A stretch of DNA of 64,000 nt, taken from contig JAHBTA010000006.1 of assembly GCA_019638805.1 (NCBI GenBank), forward strand, positions 1-64,000. The letters run 5' to 3'. This document shows, in pieces, positions 57,378-64,000 of the stretch (within the stretch, counting starts at the first letter, position 1; the number at the start of each line of letters is the position of its first letter). The position numbers and the translations under genes were made by a program. Origin of the DNA: Microbacteriaceae bacterium (GTDB lineage: Bacteria > Actinomycetota > Actinomycetes > Actinomycetales > Microbacteriaceae). Below the pieces are notes generated by a model, which was not told the origin of the DNA, did not search any database, and saw only the letters and a list, made by a program, of their open reading frames with translations.

Positions 57378-57725
57378 TCAGTCGCCCTCCACCTCGGCCA
57401 TCGAGCGGGGGAACCGGGTGGGGGTGAAGTGCACGGCGCCCGCGGGCACCTGCCAGTCCATGACCACGACGTCGAAACGTCCCGCGGCCACCGTGGGGTC
57501 GGCCTCCTTCAGGGCGCGGGCGCGCTCGACCGGCCCGCGCAGGATCGTCAGCCCGCGGAATCCCTGGTGGTCGAGCGGCCCCGCGGCCAGCAGGTCGCCC
57601 TGCTCGTGCAGGGTCGCGAGGTGGTCCAGGTGGGCGTCCTGCATCGCGCGGGCCTTGTCTGGATCCCACACCGGCGCGTCCTCACGCAGCACCAGCAGGG
57701 CGACGACGAAGGCGTCGAACTCCAT
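57378..57725 (-). CDS. YciI-like protein
   Basis: A 115-residue ferredoxin-like-fold protein. FVVALLVLREDAP at the start, ARAMQDAHLDHLATLHEQGDLLAAGPL (split, about 25-51) and VVMDWQVPAGAV match the YCII family, where the conserved His and Asp are the presumed active site. The reaction is unknown. Confidence 0.7.
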   Translation of the reverse strand: MEFDAFVVALLVLREDAPVWDPDKARAMQDAHLDHLATLHEQGDLLAAGPLDHQGFRGLTILRGPVERARALKEADPTVAAGRFDVVVMDWQVPAGAVHFTPTRFPRSMAEVEGD

Positions 57726-57762
57726 GCGCCGAGGGTACGCCGCGCGGACGGGTTGTGCGCCG

Positions 57763-59076
<1,314 letters not shown>

Positions 59077-59102
59077 CGATCCTATCCGTTGGCCTCGCTG
59101 CA

Positions 59103-59189
59103 AAAACTGAGGAGTTTCGCGTCGGCGGTCCCGCTTTGCCCCGATCTCCCGCGGACGGGAAGCGTTGTCTCGCGAAACTCCTCAGTTTT
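59103..59189. repeat. 19-bp perfect inverted repeat with 49-bp spacer
   Basis: AAAACTGAGGAGTTTCGCG (59103-59121) and its exact complement CGCGAAACTCCTCAGTTTT (59171-59189) flank 49 bases, in the gap between aspS and the phosphatase gene. It may be a dispersed intergenic palindrome of the genome or a long hairpin; it contains no reading frame. Confidence 0.75.
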
Positions 59190-59199
59190 GGTCAGAACG

Positions 59200-59205
59200 T
59201 AGACT
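59200..59205 (+). promoter_or_regulatory. Leaderless -10 box of the phosphatase gene
   Basis: TAGACT is followed by exactly 6 bases and the GTG at 59212. It begins 11 bases after the 19-bp inverted repeat, which could therefore overlap the -35 region. Confidence 0.5.
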
Positions 59206-59211
59206 CGGGGG

Positions 59212-59844
59212 GTGCCCGCCGACCTCATCCGCCTCGTCCGGCACGGCGAGGTGCACAACCCCGAGGGCATTCTCTACGGGAGGCTCGAGGGCTACGCGCT
59301 GAGCGATCGCGGGCGAGCCATGGCGGATCTCGCGGCGACCTCGCTGGCCGGCCACGACATCCGCACCCTCTGGGCGAGCCCGCTGCAGCGCACGCGCGAA
59401 TCCGCGGCGCCCTGGGAGGCGCGCTTCGGGCTCGAGGCCCAGATCGACGAGCGCCTCATCGAGCCGGCCAACACCTTCGAGGGCACCAACATCCGGCGCG
59501 AGCTGCGGCGCCGCCCGCTCAAGGCGCGGCACCTCATCAACCCGGGCCGGCCCTCGTGGGGCGAGCCGTTCGTCTCGATCCAGGCGCGGATGCTCGCGGC
59601 ACTCGCCGAGATCCGCTCGGCCACCGAGGGCGGCGAGGCGGTCGTCGTGACGCACCAGCTGCCCATCTGGATCGTCGCGCGGACCGTGCAGGGCAAGCCC
59701 CTGGCGACCGATCCGCGCAAGCGCCGGTGCGCGCTGTCGAGCATCACGACCATCGCCTGGGACGGCGACCGGTTCGTCGAGACCGACTACCAGGAGCCCG
59801 CGCGCGAGCTGCTGGCCGAGTCGATCGACCTGGGGGCGGTGTGA
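59212..59844 (+). CDS. Histidine-phosphatase superfamily protein
   Basis: A 210-residue phosphatase with the catalytic LVRHGEVHNPEG (RHG, residues about 8-11) and the second His in VVVTHQLPIWI (about 146-156). It removes phosphate from a small molecule. It is the first gene of the cytochrome c maturation operon in this arrangement, a common neighbourhood in actinobacteria. It overlaps or abuts the ResA gene. Confidence 0.88.
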   Translation: MPADLIRLVRHGEVHNPEGILYGRLEGYALSDRGRAMADLAATSLAGHDIRTLWASPLQRTRESAAPWEARFGLEAQIDERLIEPANTFEGTNIRRELRRRPLKARHLINPGRPSWGEPFVSIQARMLAALAEIRSATEGGEAVVVTHQLPIWIVARTVQGKPLATDPRKRRCALSSITTIAWDGDRFVETDYQEPARELLAESIDLGAV

Positions 59845-59846
59845 GG

Positions 59847-60446
59847 ATGCCTGCCCGCGCCGCCCGGATCGCCGCGCCCGCCACGGCCCTCGTCCTTCTG
59901 CTGCTCGCCGGATGCACCTCGGGCGGCGGCGTCTCGACCGACTACAACGGCTCGGGCGACGGCGACTACACCTCGGGCGACGGCACGACACAGTTCTGGG
60001 CGCCCGAGAACCGCGGCGACCCGATCGCGTTCGAGGGGGTGACCGAGACCGGCGACCGGGTGTCGAGCGAGGACTTCCTGGGCGCTCCGCTGCTGGTCAA
60101 CTTCTGGTACGCGGCGTGCGGCCCATGCCGCACCGAGGCCGACGACCTCAACGGCCTCTACGACGAGTACTCGGGGCAGGGCGTCGCGTTCCTCGGGGTG
60201 AACATCCGCGACGACGCCGCGAACGCGCGCTCGTTCGAGAAGGAGCACGACGTGCCCTACGCCTCGATCCTCGACGTACAGGATGCCGCGGTCACCCTCG
60301 CGTTCGCCCGCCCGGCCCCGCCGAGCACGACCCCCACGACCTTCCTCCTCGATGCCGAGGGCCGGGTGGCCGCGCGGTTCACGAGCGCGATCGACCCGCG
60401 CGTCGCGGTCGTCGCAGCCATGATCGACGACGTGCTCGCCGAGTGA
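59847..60446 (+). CDS. resA: Membrane-tethered thioredoxin-like protein (ResA/CcsX type)
   Basis: A 199-residue lipoprotein: signal peptide with lipobox LLAGC (C22) and an extracellular thioredoxin fold with FWYAACGPCRTE (CGPC) and the cis-Pro region PTTFLLDAEG. It reduces the haem-binding cysteines of apocytochrome c. ATG at 59847 is used here; a GTG at 59841 overlaps the phosphatase stop (GTGA) and is an alternative. Confidence 0.9.
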   Translation: MPARAARIAAPATALVLLLLAGCTSGGGVSTDYNGSGDGDYTSGDGTTQFWAPENRGDPIAFEGVTETGDRVSSEDFLGAPLLVNFWYAACGPCRTEADDLNGLYDEYSGQGVAFLGVNIRDDAANARSFEKEHDVPYASILDVQDAAVTLAFARPAPPSTTPTTFLLDAEGRVAARFTSAIDPRVAVVAAMIDDVLAE

Positions 60447-60456
60447 GTGGCACGCC

Positions 60457-61191
60457 GTGACTCCGGGCGAGATCGTCGTCAGCGGCGGGCTGTGGCTCGC
60501 GCTGCCGATCGCGCTCGCCGCGGGACTGCTGTCGTTCCTCTCGCCCTGCGTGCTGCCGCTCGTGCCGGGATACCTCGGTTACGTGAGCGGGGTCGCGAGC
60601 GGGGCGGAGCGCCGGCGCAGCCGCATGGTCGCCGGGGCCGGGCTGTTCATCGCCGGGTTCAGCATCGTGTTCCTGGCGCTGTTCCTGCTCGCGGGCACGG
60701 TCGGCGTGTTCTTCGTGCAGCACCGCGATCTGCTGCTGCGCATCGGCGGGGTCATCATCATCGTGCTCGGGCTCGTGTTCATCGGGCAGGTGACCGTGCT
60801 GCAGCGCACCGTCAAGCCGGGGTGGCAGCCGCGCACCGGGCTGCTCGGGGCGCCGCTTCTGGGCATCGTCTTCGCCCTCGGCTGGACGCCGTGCGTCGGG
60901 CCGACGCTTGCCGCCGTGAGCTTCCTCGCGCTCGACGGCGGAGACCCGGGCCGCGCCCTGCTCATCGGGCTGTTCTACTGCATCGGGCTCGGGGTGCCCT
61001 TCCTCCTGGTCGCGTTCGGGTTCGGCTGGGTCGGGGGGTCGATCGCCTGGGTCAAGCGCCACATCCGCGCCGTCAACATCGCGGGCGGCGTGCTGCTCGT
61101 GCTCATCGGCGTGCTCATGGTCACGGGAGCCTGGACCTGGCTCATGTCGAGCATCGGGGCGGTGATCAGTGACTTCGCCATCGCGCTCTGA
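60457..61191 (+). CDS. ccdA: CcdA thiol-disulfide transmembrane protein
   Basis: A 244-residue, six-helix membrane protein with the redox cysteines in LSPCVLPLVPGYLGYVSG (about 28-45) and LGWTPCVGPTLAAV (about 144-157). It passes electrons from cytosolic thioredoxin to ResA. GTG start 10 bases after resA; its end overlaps resB by 23 bases. Confidence 0.92.
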   Translation: MTPGEIVVSGGLWLALPIALAAGLLSFLSPCVLPLVPGYLGYVSGVASGAERRRSRMVAGAGLFIAGFSIVFLALFLLAGTVGVFFVQHRDLLLRIGGVIIIVLGLVFIGQVTVLQRTVKPGWQPRTGLLGAPLLGIVFALGWTPCVGPTLAAVSFLALDGGDPGRALLIGLFYCIGLGVPFLLVAFGFGWVGGSIAWVKRHIRAVNIAGGVLLVLIGVLMVTGAWTWLMSSIGAVISDFAIAL

Positions 61192-62794
61192 CCGTCCCGC
61201 CGACCACGTCGACAACGCGGGCGCCGTCACCAACCCGCGGCTCGGTCCCGTCGGCTGGCTGCGCTGGGGGTGGCGTCAGCTCACGAGCATGCGCACGGCG
61301 CTCGTGCTGCTGCTGCTCATGGCGCTCGCCGCGATCCCCGGCTCGCTCGTGCCGCAGCGCACCTCCGACCCGAACGGCGTGATCCAGTTCCAGCAGCGCG
61401 ACCCGGAGACCTTCCGGGTGCTCGACTCGCTCGGGCTGTTCAGCACCTTCGCGTCGCCGTGGTTCTCGGCCATCTACCTGCTGCTCTTCGTCTCGCTCGT
61501 CGGATGCATCATCCCGCGCACCAAGCACCACCTCGACGCCCTGCTGGCCCGCCCGCCGCGCACCCCGGCGCGCCTGCAGAAGCTGGCGGCCTTCCAGACT
61601 GCACCGACCGAGGCGGATGCCGATACGGCGATCGAGGCGGCGCGCGTCCTGCTGCGGAAGCAGCGATACCGTGTCGAGCGCTACGGCGACGCTTCGACGG
61701 GCTCGATCAGCGTGTCCGCCGAGCGCGGGTATCTGCGCGAGACCGGCAACCTGGTGTTCCACGTCGCCCTGGTCGGGATGCTGCTGACCGTGGGCGTAGG
61801 CGGCGGCTTCGGCTACACCGGCCAGCGCATCCTCGTGCAGGGCGAGCCGTTCACCAACGTGCTCGCGAGCTACGACTCGTTCACGCCGGGGCGCTTCTTC
61901 GAGGAGAGCGCGCTCGAGCCGTACTCGCTGCGCCTCGACGCCTTCGACGCGACCTATGAGTTCGACCTGACCACGCGCGCCTGGCACCCGAGCGACTTCA
62001 CCGCATCGCTCGGTACGCGCCTGCCCGGCGGTGACTGGGACAGCACCGACCTCAAGATCAACGCCCCCGTACGCATCGGCGGCACCGACGTGTACCTGCT
62101 CGGCAACGGGTACGCCCCCGTGGTGACGGTGCGCGACCCGGACGGCACCGCGATCTTCAGCGGTCCCGTGCCGTTCCTGGCGATGGATGCCAACCTCACC
62201 AGCCGCGGGGTCATCAAGGTGCCCGACGGGCTGGCCGAGCAGGTCGCCTTCTCGGGGTTCTTCTACCCCGATCCGCTCGCGCTGAGCGACGGAACCTTCA
62301 CCTCGTTCTCGCCCTACGACAACGGGGAATCGCTGCTCTCGCTCTTCGCCTACACGGGCGATCTCGGGCTGGACGATGGCGTCGGCGTCAACGTGTACTC
62401 GCTCGACCCCACGACCCTCACCCAGATCGCGGGGGGTGATTCCGGGACGCCCGCGCTGCAGTTGAACGAGGGCGATGTCGCCGAGCTGCCCGGCGGGCTC
62501 GGCACCATCGAGTACGAGGGGCTGCGCCGGTACGTGAGCATCGACATCCACCACGACCCGACGCCGGGCTGGGCGCTGCTGTTCGCCGCGCTCGTGCTGG
62601 GCGGGCTGCTGCTCTCGCTCTTCGTCCCGCGGCGGCGCGTGTGGGTCAAAGCCGTGACGGATGCCGGGGTCACCCGCCTCGAGTACGCGGGCCTCGCGCG
62701 CGGCGAGGACCCGACGCTCGAGGCCGCCGTGACCGAGCTCGCGCGGCAGCACCGGGAGGCCCTGGGCGAACCGGAACCTAGGATGGAGCCGTGA
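61169..62794 (+). CDS. resB: ResB (Ccs1) cytochrome c synthase subunit
   Basis: A 541-residue membrane protein with the signature MRTALVLLLLMALAAIPGSLVPQ (split, about 33-55), helices near 95-115 and 190-210, a large extracytoplasmic domain, and a last helix near 465. Together with CcsB it transports haem and ligates it to apocytochrome c (system II). It overlaps ccsB by 4 bases. Confidence 0.92.
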   Translation: MTSPSRSDRPADHVDNAGAVTNPRLGPVGWLRWGWRQLTSMRTALVLLLLMALAAIPGSLVPQRTSDPNGVIQFQQRDPETFRVLDSLGLFSTFASPWFSAIYLLLFVSLVGCIIPRTKHHLDALLARPPRTPARLQKLAAFQTAPTEADADTAIEAARVLLRKQRYRVERYGDASTGSISVSAERGYLRETGNLVFHVALVGMLLTVGVGGGFGYTGQRILVQGEPFTNVLASYDSFTPGRFFEESALEPYSLRLDAFDATYEFDLTTRAWHPSDFTASLGTRLPGGDWDSTDLKINAPVRIGGTDVYLLGNGYAPVVTVRDPDGTAIFSGPVPFLAMDANLTSRGVIKVPDGLAEQVAFSGFFYPDPLALSDGTFTSFSPYDNGESLLSLFAYTGDLGLDDGVGVNVYSLDPTTLTQIAGGDSGTPALQLNEGDVAELPGGLGTIEYEGLRRYVSIDIHHDPTPGWALLFAALVLGGLLLSLFVPRRRVWVKAVTDAGVTRLEYAGLARGEDPTLEAAVTELARQHREALGEPEPRMEP

Positions 62795-63750
62795 CCGAGA
62801 CCCTCGCCGCGTACTCGCTGGTCGCGATCTACTCCGCGATCGCGGTGTACGCGCTGGCGTTCATCGCCTACGTGCTCGACCTGAGCAAGCGCACGGCGGT
62901 GGCGCAGACCGCGCCCGCGGTCGCCTACACCGGGACGCAGTCGCGGTCCGGCGGCACCGCGGTGGCCGAGCGCACCACGGTCGCGGCCGTGGCGGGCACC
63001 GGCGCCACCCGCTACGAGCGCATCGCGTTCGCCCTGACCGCCCTCGGCTTCGCCATCCACGTCGCCTCGATCGTGCTGCGCGGCATCGCCGCGGGGCGCG
63101 TGCCGTGGGCCAACATGTTCGAGTTCGCCTGCATGGGCACGGTCTTCGCGGTCGCGGTGTTCCTCGCGGTGCAGCTCTGGCGCGACGTGCGCTTCCTGGG
63201 CGCGTTCATCCTGGGGCTCGTGGTGCTCCTGCTCGGGCTCTCGGCCGTCAACTTCTACGTGCCGATCACGCCGCTGCCGCCTGCCCTGCAGTCGGTGTGG
63301 CTCGTCATCCACGTGCTCGTCGCGACGCTGGCCACCGGGTTCTTCGCGGTCGGCGGGGGGCTCTCCATCGTGCAGCTCCTCCAGGCGCGACGCGAGGCCG
63401 GGGGGCTGGCGAAGTGGCGGTTCCTGGGGTCGGTCCCGGCATCCGACAAGCTCGAGACCATCGCCAACCGCGTCATCATCGTGGGCTTCGCGTTCTGGAC
63501 CTTCACGCTCATCGCGGGCGCGATCTGGGCGGAGCGGGCCTGGGGTCGCTACTGGGGATGGGACACCAAGGAGGTCTGGACCTTCATCGTGTGGGTCCTG
63601 TTCGCCGGGTACGTCCACGCTCGCGCGACGCGCGGCTGGCGCGGCACCCCGTCGGCGTGGCTGGCCATCATCGGGTTCGCGGCCGTGCTGTTCAACTTCA
63701 CCGTCGTGAACCTGTTCTTCAGCGGCTGGCACGCGTACTCGGGGCTGTAG
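62791..63750 (+). CDS. ccsB: CcsB (ResC) cytochrome c synthase subunit
   Basis: A 319-residue, eight-helix membrane protein with the haem-binding WWDTK-type motif WGWDTKEVWTFIVW (about 256-269) and conserved histidines in LVIHVLVA and ATGFFAVGG regions. It forms the channel and synthase with ResB. Its end converges on menC with 36 bases between stops. Confidence 0.93.
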   Translation: MTETLAAYSLVAIYSAIAVYALAFIAYVLDLSKRTAVAQTAPAVAYTGTQSRSGGTAVAERTTVAAVAGTGATRYERIAFALTALGFAIHVASIVLRGIAAGRVPWANMFEFACMGTVFAVAVFLAVQLWRDVRFLGAFILGLVVLLLGLSAVNFYVPITPLPPALQSVWLVIHVLVATLATGFFAVGGGLSIVQLLQARREAGGLAKWRFLGSVPASDKLETIANRVIIVGFAFWTFTLIAGAIWAERAWGRYWGWDTKEVWTFIVWVLFAGYVHARATRGWRGTPSAWLAIIGFAAVLFNFTVVNLFFSGWHAYSGL

Positions 63751-63786
63751 GGCCGTTCCGCCGCGCGCCCGCGACGGCCGCCGGCG

Positions 63787-64000
63787 CTACGGGGCGAGCA
63801 GCCGCAGGCAGCGCTCGATGCGCTCGCGCCACCACGCCGCGCGCGCGGGTTCGGCGGCATGGCGCTGCAGCAGCGCGGGGCCCGGCTCGACCCGGCGCAC
63901 CTCGATCGCGCCGTCGACCGGCAGCAGGGGCCGGTCGGTGACATCGGCCGCGAGCAGCGCCGCGGTGCCGAGACCGCAGTCGTAAGGCAGCTCGGGCAGC
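63787..64000 (-). CDS. menC: o-Succinylbenzoate synthase, C-terminal part
   Basis: The last 70 codons of a gene that continues beyond the window. LPYDCGLGTAALLAADVT and RPLLPVDGAIEVRRVEP match the end of actinobacterial MenC, the enolase-superfamily dehydratase of menaquinone synthesis. Its position beside the cytochrome c genes fits the usual men/res neighbourhood. Confidence 0.75.
   Translation of the reverse strand, partial: LPELPYDCGLGTAALLAADVTDRPLLPVDGAIEVRRVEPGPALLQRHAAEPARAAWWRERIERCLRLLAP

Overview
The window comes from a high-GC actinobacterium, most likely a Microbacteriaceae member (Microbacterium or a close relative). This is inferred from the dense GC-rich coding, frequent GTG starts, leaderless promoters with a TANNNT -10 box a few bases before the start codon, the 32-residue bS22 ribosomal protein, a short archaeal-type aspartyl-tRNA synthetase and a ResA/CcdA/ResB/CcsB cytochrome c maturation block next to menC. 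No taxonomic marker gene is present, so the genus is not proven.

Bases 1-11000 are accessory DNA with visibly lower GC. The left edge cuts an IS3-type transposase gene. A defence island follows (305-5862): a TIR-like/PIN pair, an ApeA-like HEPN protein, an Mrr-like nuclease with a long C-terminal part, and a DUF3800 protein. Next is an arsenic island (6328-10776): ArsR, a flavoprotein, an ArsN1-like acetyltransferase, an ArsR-phosphatase fusion, an aquaporin, ArsC and a broken second arsC. Two identical 21-bp copies of a tRNA-Arg 3' end (6154 and 10976) flank the arsenic island. GTGGGGTTTC-type 17-mers occur at both ends of the defence island. This looks like stacked integrative elements beside a tRNA-Arg gene outside the window, with no integrase left here.

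Bases 11333-20623 encode an aromatic catabolic locus: an ABC importer (ATPase, two permeases, lipoprotein), an FCD-type GntR regulator, and a five-gene operon whose products match the 4-oxalomesaconate pathway (GalB-like PIG-L hydratase, RraA-like CHA aldolase, dehydrogenase, PrpF/GalD-like tautomerase) plus a VOC-type extradiol dioxygenase. An EamA exporter and a HipBA toxin-antitoxin pair follow.

Bases 23157-30486 hold two divergent operons that together look like an ether-lipid pathway. One strand has a fatty acyl reductase-HAD fusion and two ferritin-like proteins (one with all diiron ligands, one without). The other has an SDR, a PlsC-type acyltransferase and a clear alkyl-DHAP synthase homologue. 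This is the strongest candidate for an undescribed system: aerobic ether lipid or plasmalogen synthesis with a new type of desaturase.

Bases 30515-34269 carry pseudouridine catabolism (psuG, psuK-like) and an MFS/MarR pair. Bases 34281-45016 form an Lrp-controlled catabolic operon (amidase, DHPON-hydrolase-like enzyme, MFS, SDR, PLP decarboxylase, hydantoinase/oxoprolinase A and B) of unknown substrate, probably a lactam or other cyclic amide.

Bases 45090-64000 are mostly conserved core genes: a quinone oxidoreductase, an XRE regulator with a membrane partner, a winged-helix regulator behind a Cys/Met-rich leader peptide with hairpins, upp, tadA, an LCP ligase, a CDF transporter, proC, ktrB/ktrA, an ArsR-type regulator, a BldC-like protein, bS22, a HAD hydrolase, a glutaredoxin, an FMN reductase, a YciI-like protein, aspS, and the cytochrome c maturation genes ending in partial menC.
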